64,000 nt of DNA, taken from Acidicapsa acidisoli (GTDB lineage Bacteria; Acidobacteriota; Terriglobia; Terriglobales; Acidobacteriaceae). The notes under the pieces are model-generated. The model was given only the letters and a program-made list of their open reading frames with translations. It did no database searches and had not been told where the DNA came from. Each line of letters begins with the position of its first letter. Within the stretch, counting starts at the first letter, position 1. Below are positions 27,393 through 35,800 of the stretch, in pieces. Both the position numbers and the translations under genes were made by a program. The stretch is taken from contig NZ_JAGSYI010000001.1 in the NCBI RefSeq assembly GCF_025685625.1, positions 1,612,001 to 1,676,000 on the forward strand, in the 5' to 3' direction.

Positions 27393-27515
27393 ATAGGTAC
27401 AGCAACGTGACCTCCACATAGTTCAAGTTGCCATAGAACAGGACCGGCAGGACACGTCAGAAGTTGGATATTTTCAGACTCACCCAAATATAGGGACTGA
27501 CGAAGAGAGGATCTT

Positions 27516-28340
27516 ATGCGAACCCGGACAACGACACATGCAGTACTGCCTGGCCCCGTTTCGAAGCAGAAAGTGGCCCTGATTGACTATTTGCCAATGG
27601 TGCGATTTCAGGCGAAAAAAATCCATAGACGGCTTCCTTCCAATGTCGAAATCGATGACCTCTATGCCGCGGGTTTGGTTGGCCTGTGGGAAGCCTATGC
27701 CAAATTCAATCCCGGGAAAAACGTCCAGTTTTCGACTTTTGCCCAGTTTCGCGTCCGAGGCGCCATTCTGGATAGTTTGCGCAGCGTCGATTGGGCTCCC
27801 AGGAATCTGCGGTCCAAAGGGCGGGCAATCCAGGAGGCGGTCGGGAAGCTGACTTCCCGCCTTAACCGGGCGCCATCTGAAGAAGAAGTCGCCGCTGAAC
27901 TCAAAATCAGCCTCGAAACTTACCAGCATCTGTTGGGAGAACTGCACAGCCTCGAGGTCGGGACAATTCACCGGACGCCTGATGAAGACTCGGGGGATGA
28001 AGTGATGATCTCAATACCAGGCGCGCCGGGCGATGACCCGCTCTTTCGCTGCCTCCGAGGAGAGGTCACCGACCGCATTGCAGGAGCGATAGAGAATCTT
28101 TCCGAAAATGAGCGGTTGGTTGTGACCCTTTTCTACTACGAAGAGTTGACACGTCGCCAAGTCAGCGAGGCGCTGGGGATGACGGAAGCCAGAGTGCAGC
28201 AGATTCGCAACTCGGCCGTTCTTCACCTGCGCTCAGCACTTTCAGATCTAGCAAGAAGTGGTAATAAGGGCCTCAAACTCGTCCGGAAGACAATCTCGAA
28301 ATCGCTGCAGCCTGTGATGAAACTGGGTCCCGCAGCGTAA
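27516..28340 (+). CDS. FliA/WhiG-type (sigma-28) RNA polymerase sigma factor
   Basis: The product has 274 residues. Sigma region 2 spans about residues 22-98, including VEIDDLYAAGLVGLWEAY, FSTFAQFRVRGAILDSLRS and the sigma-28 hallmark DWAPRNLR (92-99). Region 3 is about 100-160, and region 4 about 190-242 (LSENERLVVTLFYYEELT, MTEARVQQIRNSAVLHLR). A basic tail of about 30 residues extends past region 4 and is longer than in typical FliA. Family members direct flagellar/chemotaxis or developmental genes. No flagellar gene is in this window, so the regulon is open. AGAGAGG precedes the ATG. The aldo/keto reductase starts 93 bp downstream. Confidence 0.92.
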   Translation: MRTRTTTHAVLPGPVSKQKVALIDYLPMVRFQAKKIHRRLPSNVEIDDLYAAGLVGLWEAYAKFNPGKNVQFSTFAQFRVRGAILDSLRSVDWAPRNLRSKGRAIQEAVGKLTSRLNRAPSEEEVAAELKISLETYQHLLGELHSLEVGTIHRTPDEDSGDEVMISIPGAPGDDPLFRCLRGEVTDRIAGAIENLSENERLVVTLFYYEELTRRQVSEALGMTEARVQQIRNSAVLHLRSALSDLARSGNKGLKLVRKTISKSLQPVMKLGPAA

Positions 28341-28433
28341 TCGTTGCGGGATCGTGTTTGTGCGTTGGCCCACGGAGACCAAGTGAGACTTTCAGCGAAT
28401 CTACACCTTCTAATACAAAGAGGAGATTCGTTG

Positions 28434-29396
28434 ATGGAGAAACGAAAACTGGGATCTGCCGGGCCTGATGTGCCGGTAATTTGTCTGGGTGCAAACGTCT
28501 ACGGGTGGACATTACCCGAGGCGGAAACTTTTCGGCAGCTGGACATAGCGCTTGACGCCGGGCTGAACTTTGTCGACACTGCAGATGTCTATTCGCGATG
28601 GGCGCACGGTAACATCGGCGGCCAGTCGGAAACGATCATCGGTAAGTGGTTCGCGAAGACCGGCAAGCGCAAAGATGTAATCCTGGCGACCAAGGTCGGG
28701 ATGGAAATGGGCGAGGGCAAAAAGGGGCTTAAGCCGGCATACATCCGGCAGGCGGTTGAGGATTCGCTGCAGCGCCTCCAGACCGACTACATCGACCTGT
28801 ATCAGGCACACAAAGACGACGCCGAGACTCCTCTCGAAGAGACGCTTGCGGCCTTCGATGAATTGATCAAGCAAGGCAAAGTACGATACATCGGCGCCTC
28901 GAACTACAGCGGTGCGCGATTGACAGAGGCATTGGAAATAAGCAGTAAGCATGGCTTCGCGAAGTACGTCTCCTTGCAGCCGCATTACAACCTTGTCGAG
29001 CGTGAGTCCTACGAATCCGATCTGCTGCCAGTAGTGGAGAAGTACCAGGTAGGTGTGATTCCCTACTTCTCGCTCGCCGCTGGCTTTCTCACCGGCAAGT
29101 ACCGCAGCAAGCAGGACACGGAGCAGGCCGCGCGCGGAGCGATGGTGCAAAAGTACCTCAACGACTGGGGATTCGGAGTCGTTGCAGCACTTGATGAAGT
29201 GGCAAACGCCCACGGATCGACTCCCGCGCGTGTAGCCCTCGCGTGGCTCCTCGCTCAGCCCGGCATTACCGCGCCGATTGCCAGCGCAACCAGCGAGAAG
29301 CAATTTGCAGATCTGGTCGAAGCCACAAAGCTGAAACTGGATGCTCCATCGATTCAGAAGTTGAACGAAGCCAGCATGCAAAAGTCTCTCGCATAA
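28434..29396 (+). CDS. Aldo/keto reductase
   Basis: The product has 320 residues, starting at the ATG at 28434 with AGGAG 8 nt upstream. The 30 codons of open frame before it are non-family. It is a TIM-barrel oxidoreductase with the AKR tetrad visible: Asp and Tyr in DTADVYSRW, Lys in LATKVGM and His in YQAHKDD. The NADPH-binding end has IASATSEKQFADLVEA. It resembles the YajO/general stress protein 69 type that reduces aldehydes such as methylglyoxal; the substrate is not certain. It follows the sigma factor on the same strand after 93 bp with its own strong ribosome binding site. Confidence 0.92.
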   Translation: MEKRKLGSAGPDVPVICLGANVYGWTLPEAETFRQLDIALDAGLNFVDTADVYSRWAHGNIGGQSETIIGKWFAKTGKRKDVILATKVGMEMGEGKKGLKPAYIRQAVEDSLQRLQTDYIDLYQAHKDDAETPLEETLAAFDELIKQGKVRYIGASNYSGARLTEALEISSKHGFAKYVSLQPHYNLVERESYESDLLPVVEKYQVGVIPYFSLAAGFLTGKYRSKQDTEQAARGAMVQKYLNDWGFGVVAALDEVANAHGSTPARVALAWLLAQPGITAPIASATSEKQFADLVEATKLKLDAPSIQKLNEASMQKSLA

Positions 29397-29569
29397 GCTC
29401 GAGCGGCAAAAGGCCTAAAGACGAAACGTCATCTCAGACCGTGTCCGATCCCCCGCGAACGATGCGGGTAGTCGGACCGATTTGATTTCCTGACAAATCG
29501 CGATAGAAAAAGCAATCAACCGAGGACAGAGATTCGAAGTCAGTCCTTTGCGAGCCTCAGGCAAGAGAG

Positions 29570-30016
29570 TTACTCATTTCGAGCTTCAGCTTCCGCCAGC
29601 CATCCGCGACGAAGTTTTTCCAACGGAATGCTGGACAGATAGGGTTTGATATCGAGAATCGGAGTTCCATCGAGCATGTCTACACCCAGAACGTGGAGCG
29701 ATTCGCCCTCTCGGCGTAGCAGCTCAACTACAGTGAGGCCGATTGGATTCGGCCGGCGCGGTGAGCGAGTTGCAAATACACCGTGCGGCCGGTCGTCGGC
29801 GGGCGGTTTGCCGATCAGGTCGAAGCCGCCAGAGCGGTCGAAGACCCAGAGTACCATCAGATGCGAGAACCCCTCGATGTTTGTAAGCCCAACTTCGAAC
29901 TCAGGAAGAATTTTGAGCACGTCCTCTGCCTCGTGCCTGGCGCCAAGGCCCTTGGGAATTGCCGCTTTATCCGTGTAAGGGCTGCTCACGAAGCCAATCG
30001 GCCGTGGTGTAAACAT
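29570..30016 (-). CDS. trmO: TrmO-family tRNA methyltransferase (TsaA/UPF0066)
   Basis: The 148-residue protein starts PRPIGFVSSPYTDK and shows the TsaA/TrmO beta-barrel motifs: IEGFSHLMVLWVFDRSG, VFATRSPRRPNPIGLTVVELL and VDMLDGTPILDIKPYL. In E. coli TrmO uses S-adenosylmethionine to N6-methylate t6A37 of tRNA-Thr. This is the short single-domain form (E. coli TrmO has an extra C-terminal domain), so specificity is less certain. AGGACGAG lies about 7 nt upstream. It follows the HugZ-like gene by 26 bp on the same strand and is probably co-transcribed with it. Confidence 0.88.
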   Translation of the reverse strand: MFTPRPIGFVSSPYTDKAAIPKGLGARHEAEDVLKILPEFEVGLTNIEGFSHLMVLWVFDRSGGFDLIGKPPADDRPHGVFATRSPRRPNPIGLTVVELLRREGESLHVLGVDMLDGTPILDIKPYLSSIPLEKLRRGWLAEAEARNE

Positions 30017-30042
30017 AGCTTTCTCGTCCTGTTATGTGCGGA

Positions 30043-30840
30043 TCAGCTTCCCGCCTTAGCTTGCCGGACCATCTCGACCAGCACGGCGCGAGTGTCCTGC
30101 GGGGTAGCAACTTCGCGAAGAAAGCTGATGCGAGCGCCTTTTATCCCGCCATTAGTTTTCAATCTCAATGAAAACCCCAGGCGATCAACCGAAGTCATCG
30201 CTGCTTCGGTCGCTTCGATCCCTGCGTATGACCGGGCCAGCAGGATCATCGCATCCACATGATCCGCGTTCATGTGAGTGAGGATGCCGGGCGCGGTCTG
30301 GGCAAGCGGGTCTGGAGCTGCGCGTTCATAGTCCTGGGAGTCAACCCAGCCCATTACGCCAAATCCACCGACGTAATACAAATCAACAGGTTCAAGGCGG
30401 AAGAAGTTGAAGTCGGAAAAGTCAATCCAGTAGCGGCTGTTTTCATGGCGAGTGAGATACTGCTCCCGAACAGAAGCGAGCTCCTCTTCTGACACCGGTT
30501 CGGCATGCCCCAGCAGAGTGGCTCGCGCGGCCCCAAGTGCGTCTCCATCTGAACTCGGTTCGCCGACGAAGAGGCTGCAGCGCGGATCTTCCTTCAAATT
30601 CTGCGTATGCATCGCCATGTTGCTGATGAGGAAGATGGGCCGGCCTGCAGAGTCCAGCGCGAAGGGCATCAATGAGCCGAATGGAAACCCCGGATGCTTC
30701 CGGGAGAGAGTAGACAGCGTTCCGGTCGGCACGAGTGACAGGAGGGTCTGGACGCGCTCGGCGTGGGTCGGTTCCGGTAGTTGCGGCGCTACTGGCCCGG
30801 TATGTGCGTGCTGGCGGGTTGTGGATTCATTTGGCACCAT
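30043..30840 (-). CDS. HugZ-like pyridoxamine 5'-phosphate oxidase-fold protein with DUF2470
   Basis: The product has 265 residues from the ATG at 30840. The open frame continues back to 30936, but that lies inside the tRNA-Ser gene and its first 18 codons are a reverse reading of no protein, so only 30864 or 30840 are realistic starts. An N-terminal split-barrel (PTGTLSTLSRKHPGFPFGSLMPFALD, RCSLFVGEP) belongs to the PNPOx/heme-utilisation group. The C-terminal DUF2470 domain has ILTHMNADHVDAMILLA. HugZ proteins bind or degrade heme; whether this one does is unknown. It is downstream of tRNA-Ser on the same strand, and TrmO follows. Confidence 0.82.
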   Translation of the reverse strand: MVPNESTTRQHAHTGPVAPQLPEPTHAERVQTLLSLVPTGTLSTLSRKHPGFPFGSLMPFALDSAGRPIFLISNMAMHTQNLKEDPRCSLFVGEPSSDGDALGAARATLLGHAEPVSEEELASVREQYLTRHENSRYWIDFSDFNFFRLEPVDLYYVGGFGVMGWVDSQDYERAAPDPLAQTAPGILTHMNADHVDAMILLARSYAGIEATEAAMTSVDRLGFSLRLKTNGGIKGARISFLREVATPQDTRAVLVEMVRQAKAGS

Positions 30841-30889
30841 TAGCGTTCCACTCGCTTCTCCCATTGCAACGGGTTGGCGATAGGACGAG

Positions 30890-30979
30890 TGGCGGAGGGA
30901 GAGGGATTCGAACCCCCGGTACCTTTTCAGGCACAACGGTTTTCAAGACCGCCGGTATAAACCGCTCACCCATCCCTCC
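30890..30979 (-). tRNA. tRNA-Ser (anticodon UGA)
   Basis: This is a 90-nt gene with the CCA end encoded. Acceptor GGAGGGA (30979-30973) pairs with TCCCTCC (30900-30894), with discriminator G. The anticodon loop CTTGAAA gives UGA, reading UCA serine codons. The T arm contains GGTTCGAATCC, and a long variable arm is present, as expected for class II tRNA-Ser. TACAAT at 31009-31004 on the minus strand is a good -10 element about 25 nt upstream of the tRNA. Confidence 0.97.
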
Positions 30980-31009
30980 GATCGGGAATCTAAACCTTAG
31001 ATCATTGTA

Positions 31010-31045
31010 CCCCGGTTCCGTTCTTGCATTGAGCCGGAACCGGGG
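31010..31045 (-). terminator. Perfect 11 bp hairpin after the formate operon
   Basis: CCCCGGTTCCG (31010-31020) and CGGAACCGGGG (31035-31045) pair perfectly with a 14-nt loop, about 78 nt past the carrier-gene stop. No T-run follows; instead TACAAT, the likely -10 element of tRNA-Ser, begins immediately. The terminator arm and the tRNA promoter appear to abut. Confidence 0.55.
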
Positions 31046-31122
31046 TCGTGAGGCCTATCGTGTGTGCCGCAGCGCTATTGGATCGCTTAAGCAGGCCTTG
31101 AGGCAGGGCAGAGTGGTCCAAC

Positions 31123-32334
31123 TCATTGAGCGCGAGCTTTTGGAGGGGAAACAAAGAGCGGAAAGAGCGTAGAGACAGCCATAATTCCACCAATAACGTG
31201 CAACCCTCCGCCGTAGGATCCCGACGCCTGACGAAGATTGGCTATCAGCAAAGGACCGAAGGCGCTCGCAGCGCCCCACGCCGTGAGCATCAACCCGTAG
31301 ATGGGCCCTACGTTCTTGGAGCCGAAATAGTCTGCCGCAAACGCGGGCATCGTTCCAAAACCGCCTCCGTAGCACATCAGAATCACGAACGAAATTGCGG
31401 TCACGATGGCCACGGAAGTAAGACTGGGAAGAAGCCAGAAGAGCGCCACCTGCAGGACGAACATGACCACGAAGGTCCATCTGCGAGTGATGGCGTCCGA
31501 GACCCAGGCCCAGAAAACACGCCCGAAAGCATTACCGATGGCGACGATCCCGACCATTCCGGCGGCGACTGCCGCAGATGCCTTTGTAAGTTCCTGAAAG
31601 ATCGGTGCTTCCTGCGAAATGATTGAGATGCCGGCGCAACTGTTCAGGAAGAGAAGAAGCCAAAGCGCCCACCATTGCCAGGTCTTGAGCGCGCCGCCCA
31701 GGGTATAGTCTGATTTAGCGCGCTGGGAGGCCTGACTGGCTGAGGGTTTCCAGCCAGCAGGCTTCCAACCCGCCGGCGGGTTCTGCATAACGAAGCCTGT
31801 GGCCATGGTGATCACCAGGAATCCGATTCCGAGCCACGCAAAAGTTTGCATGATGCCAATGCTTTGAATCAGCCGATTAGCCAGTGGGGCAGTGACCAGC
31901 GCTCCAGCCCCGAATCCGCCGACGGCGATTCCAGTAATAAGTCCACGGCGATCAGGGAACCACTTCACCAGAACGGCAACCGGGACAATGTAGCTGAAGC
32001 CAAGTCCGATGCCGCCAATGACACCATAGCTGATGTAAAGCCACCATAGTCTGTCCGCGGAAAAGCTTGCCAGGAAAACGCCGAGGCCATATAGAAACCC
32101 GCCGGTAAGCGCCACAGTGCGCGGGCCGACGCGGTTATTCCACAGACCGCCAAAGAAAGAAGAGATACCGAGCACCGAAATGCAGATGGTAAAGGTGAGA
32201 GTGACGTCCGACGCGGACCAGTGAAATTGACGAGTGAGAGCTTTCTGAAAGACGCTCCAGGCGTAGACAGCTCCTAACGCCATCTGCAGCAAGATGCCGG
32301 CGGCTGCGATGCCCCAGCGATTTGAGCTTTGCAA
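31123..32334 (-). CDS. OFA-family major facilitator carrier (oxalate/formate type)
   Basis: The product has 403 residues starting at a TTG at 32334, chosen because a full AAAGGAG lies 8 nt upstream; the ATG at 32370 precedes that ribosome binding site. Twelve membrane segments are apparent, beginning WGIAAAGILLQMALGAVYAWSVF, a typical OFA opening. FPDRRGLITGIAVGGFGAGALV matches the MFS loop region. The central loop has a small duplication, PAGWKPAGWKP. OFA carriers exchange oxalate, formate or other small carboxylates across the inner membrane. Its position as third gene after formate dehydrogenase and the DUF1641 protein suggests formate (or oxalate) import for oxidation. Confidence 0.9.
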   Translation of the reverse strand: MQSSNRWGIAAAGILLQMALGAVYAWSVFQKALTRQFHWSASDVTLTFTICISVLGISSFFGGLWNNRVGPRTVALTGGFLYGLGVFLASFSADRLWWLYISYGVIGGIGLGFSYIVPVAVLVKWFPDRRGLITGIAVGGFGAGALVTAPLANRLIQSIGIMQTFAWLGIGFLVITMATGFVMQNPPAGWKPAGWKPSASQASQRAKSDYTLGGALKTWQWWALWLLLFLNSCAGISIISQEAPIFQELTKASAAVAAGMVGIVAIGNAFGRVFWAWVSDAITRRWTFVVMFVLQVALFWLLPSLTSVAIVTAISFVILMCYGGGFGTMPAFAADYFGSKNVGPIYGLMLTAWGAASAFGPLLIANLRQASGSYGGGLHVIGGIMAVSTLFPLFVSPPKARAQ

Positions 32335-32342
32335 GTAAATTA

Positions 32343-32349
32343 CTCCTTT
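32343..32349 (-). promoter_or_regulatory. Ribosome binding site fixing the TTG start of the OFA carrier
   Basis: On the minus strand AAAGGAG lies 8 nt before TTG at 32334. It is the only strong site near the N-terminus and lies inside the longer reading frame, arguing against the upstream ATG at 32370. Confidence 0.7.
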
Positions 32350-32384
32350 GATGCTTTTGATGCCAGGCAAATACTTCGGGAGTC

Positions 32385-32870
32385 TTAATGGTTTCGGTTT
32401 GATTGCGTTCGTATCTTTAACTGGTAAGCGAGATTCTTCAGTAATGTGCTGATAAGTGCCATGCCTCGACGCAAATCCCTGCTCGCGAGGGCTGTAAAAA
32501 GCGCAAAAAGACTGGGCGGCTCATACGCAACGGACTTTGCGTTGCCAAAGGTCTGGCTGATCGCTTCGCACGTGCCATGTAAGACTTCGGGATCAATCGA
32601 ACCCAGCATCTTGGCCAGAATGATCCCGTTCCGCATGATACGGATCGCCTCCGGCGAATTCGCCCCAGCCGAAGCCGCCTCGACGAGCTTGTCCGATGCC
32701 TCGAGAGCTCCGCGTACTGTCGTGAATACGCCGTGCTCGTGTAACTGCTGTAATAACTCGTAGCTATCCAGCAGCGCCGCGGCATATTCAGCCGGGGCCT
32801 GTTCCAGGCGCGTAAGCAACTCCTGTTTAGGATCGCGAGGAGGTATCTTGAGTGCAATCGGTTGAGCCAT
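32385..32870 (-). CDS. DUF1641 protein, probable small partner of formate dehydrogenase
   Basis: The 161-residue soluble, largely helical protein carries the DUF1641 core: GVFTTVRGALEASDKLVEAA, IRIMRNGIILAKMLGSIDPEVL and the C-terminal SLFALFTALASRDLRRGMALISTLLKNLA. AAGGAGAGG precedes the ATG. It starts 18 bp after the formate dehydrogenase gene. In Bacillus subtilis, DUF1641 proteins encoded beside similar molybdenum dehydrogenases (the ForCE systems) are reported to form a complex that passes electrons from formate to menaquinone. The same arrangement here suggests the same role. That transfer of function is inference. Confidence 0.85.
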   Translation of the reverse strand: MAQPIALKIPPRDPKQELLTRLEQAPAEYAAALLDSYELLQQLHEHGVFTTVRGALEASDKLVEAASAGANSPEAIRIMRNGIILAKMLGSIDPEVLHGTCEAISQTFGNAKSVAYEPPSLFALFTALASRDLRRGMALISTLLKNLAYQLKIRTQSNRNH

Positions 32871-32888
32871 AGCTATTCCTCTCCTTGC

Positions 32889-35800
32889 TTAGTTTCCCGC
32901 TGTCTTGATCTGTACCAGTTCCTGCCCCGGCATCCGGTAATCCGCGCGCTTCCACTTGCGCTCCACCTCAACACCACGCTGTGGCGTCGGATGGCCGAAG
33001 CGCGAATTCGTCTTTGGCAGCGGACTCTTTGCGGGGGCCGCAGTTGTCGAAGCCAGCACCTTCATGTGTACGGATGTTTCCTTGTATGCCGGTGTGTGCG
33101 TAGCGGTATCGGTGTGGCTGCTGGTGAGACGATTCACGGCCTCATCCATGTCGTCCATGGAGTTCATCGGCATATACAGTTCGTGGTCATGAACTCGATC
33201 TGTGACGAGCGTCTGTACGCGCACTTTCCCATAACGTGATGTAAGCTGTACCCAGCTACCCGATTGAATTCCCCGTTCGCCCGCGAGAGACGGCGAGACC
33301 TCAACAAAGGCACAAGGCGTCTTCTCGCGAATGCCCTCCGTGCGATAAGTCATATTTCCTTCGTGGAAGTGCTCCAGAAGACGCCCGTTATTGAGATGCA
33401 GATCATACTCTTCGTCAGGCTGATCTGTAGGCTCCGACCATGCAACGGGATAAAAGCGCGCCTTGCCGTCCGGGAATGCAAACTCCTTTGTGTAAAGCAA
33501 AGGCTGATCGCTGCCATCCGCTGCCACCGGCCATTGTAGCGTCTTATATCCTTCCAGCCGCTCATAAGTCACGCCCGCCATCAGCGGGGTTAGCGGAGCT
33601 ATCTCTTCATAGATTTCAGATGGGTGCTGGTAGTTCCAGTTCGCTCCCAATCGGTTGGCAATCTCCTGAATGATCTTCCAGTCCGGGCGACTCTCTCCGA
33701 GCGGCTCAAAAACCTGATAGAGCCTCTGAATACGCCGCTCCGTGCTCGTGAATGTGCCTTCCTTTTCAAGGCTCGGGCTCGCCGGCAAAATAACATCGGC
33801 AAAACGGCAGGTCTCCGAAAAGAAGATCTCCTGCACGACAAAGAAATCGAGCTTGGCTAATGCGTCGGCGACATAATTCGCATTCGAATCCACCAGGCTC
33901 ATCTCTTCGCCAAAGAGATACATGCTCTTCAGCTTGCCTTCGTGAATCGCATCGATCATCAAGTGGTTGTCGAGGCCCGGCTTCGGTGGCAATGGTACGC
34001 CCCACGCCTTCTCGAACTTGGCCCGAATCTCCGGATCGTCAACCTTCTGATAGCCGGGGAAGTAATTCGGCATCGCGCCGTGATCGCTGGCCCCCTGCAC
34101 ATTGTTATGCCCGCGCAGCGGATACGCGCCCGCCCCAGGGCGCATATAATTCCCCGTGGCAAGCAGTAAGTTCGAGATAGCCGTCGAAGTATCCGACCCC
34201 ATCGAGTGCTGCGTAACTCCCATCGCCCACAGCACGCAAACGCCATCGGCTTCGGCGATCATGTGCGCCACCTGCTTGAGTGTCTCGACAGCAATACCGC
34301 AGCGCTCGCTGGCCATCTCCAACGTGAAACTATCGAGGCTCTTCCAATAAGTGTCTGTACCGTTGACCCACTGCTTCAGGAACTCAGTCTTGGCCAGTCC
34401 GTTATCGAGAATGTAGCGCGTAATTGCAGAGAGCCAGAGCAGATCGGTGCCAGGGTTGGGATGCAGGAACACATCGGCGCGCCGCGCCATTTCATGCTCG
34501 CGCAGATCGGCAACAATGAGCTTCTGCCCGCGCAGCTTGTGCGAACGCTTCACACGAGTCGCGAGCACCGGATGGCTCTCGGCGGTGTTGCTGCCGATGA
34601 TGAGCACCAGCCCGGCCTTTTCAATATCCTCGATCGATCCCGCATCGCCGCCGTAGCCGACCGTGCGGAAGAGCCCCGTCGTTGCAGGAGCCTGGCAGTA
34701 ACGTGAGCAGTTATCCATGTTGTTCGTGCCGACAACCGCGCGCGCCAGCTTCTGCATCAGATAGCTTTCTTCATTCGTACACTTCGAGGAAGAGATGAAA
34801 GACAGCGCGTCCGGACCGTACGTAGTCTTTATCTCGGTGAACTTACTCGCAACCAGCGTCAGTACCTCATCCCACGTAGCCTCGCGGAATTCGTTTCCTT
34901 CGCGAATCAGGGGTTTCGTAAGCCGCTCCTGGCTGTTCACATACTCCCAGCCGAACTTGCCCTTGATACAGGTAGAAATCCCATTCGCGGCGCCATGCGC
35001 CGGCTCAACCTTCAGAATGTGCCGCTCGGTCTTCGACTCCTGCGTCCAGATATCAAAGCTGCAACCGACGCCGCAGTAAGTGCACACCGTTTTGGTCTTC
35101 TTGATGCGGTCTTCGCGCATCGCAGATTCAATCTCCGAAACCTGGAGAATCGCCCCGTATCCCAGCTCCGGCTCAATGCCCTTGACCACGTCGATCATGT
35201 TATTGAGCGCCTGCTTCGGCAGACCCGTAAAGTAGCCCGCGTGTTGCAGCATGGGCTTCTCCATCAGCGCATTACACGGACACACCGTCACGCAGTGGCC
35301 GCAGGAGACGCAACTCGATTCTCCAATCGGCGCGCCTCCATCCCACAGCACTCGTGGATGATCCAATTCCCAGCCAATCGACAGCGTCTCATTCACCTGC
35401 ACATTCTGGCAGGCCTCTACGCAACGCCCGCACAGGATGCACTGATCCGGGTCATACCGATAGAAAGGATTCGACATATCCACTGCATACGGCTTGGGCT
35501 TATATGGAATCGTCTGATGCTCGACTCCCAGCAGCGCTGTCGTGTTATGAACCGTGCAGTTGCCGTTGTTGTTATCGCAGACCGTGCAGTAGAGCAGATG
35601 ATTGCCTAGAATGCGGTCAAACGCCTCACGTTGCGCCGCGTCGGCCAGAGGCGATGCGGTCAGGACGTGCATCCCTTCCGCCGCTGTCGTTCCGCAGGCC
35701 CGGGCGAGCTTTCCATCGATTTCGACCATACAGGTATCGCAGGTCTGAATGGGACCAAGCCTGGGGTGGTAGCAGACTTGTGGCAGAGCAGCGCCCGAAT

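Larger units (their letters stand above)
26916..27515. other. 600 bp divergent regulatory region (NtrC-type operon / sigma factor)
   Basis: There is no supported coding sequence; the short frames here lack codon bias and ribosome binding sites. The region is AT-richer than its surroundings. It contains an inverted plus direct repeat at 27237-27281, a small hairpin GGGCCA/TGGCCC at 27361-27382, a GG-N10-GC element at 27377-27392 and AGAGAGG just before the sigma factor ATG. Its size and content suggest complex regulation. Confidence 0.6.

Noticed and set aside
30865-30936. N-terminal extension of the HugZ-like protein into the tRNA-Ser gene
   Set aside because: The first codons translate the tRNA-Ser 3' half; a structural RNA there explains the sequence.
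32335-32370. ATG start at 32370 for the OFA carrier
   Set aside because: The only strong ribosome binding site lies after this ATG and points to the TTG at 32334.
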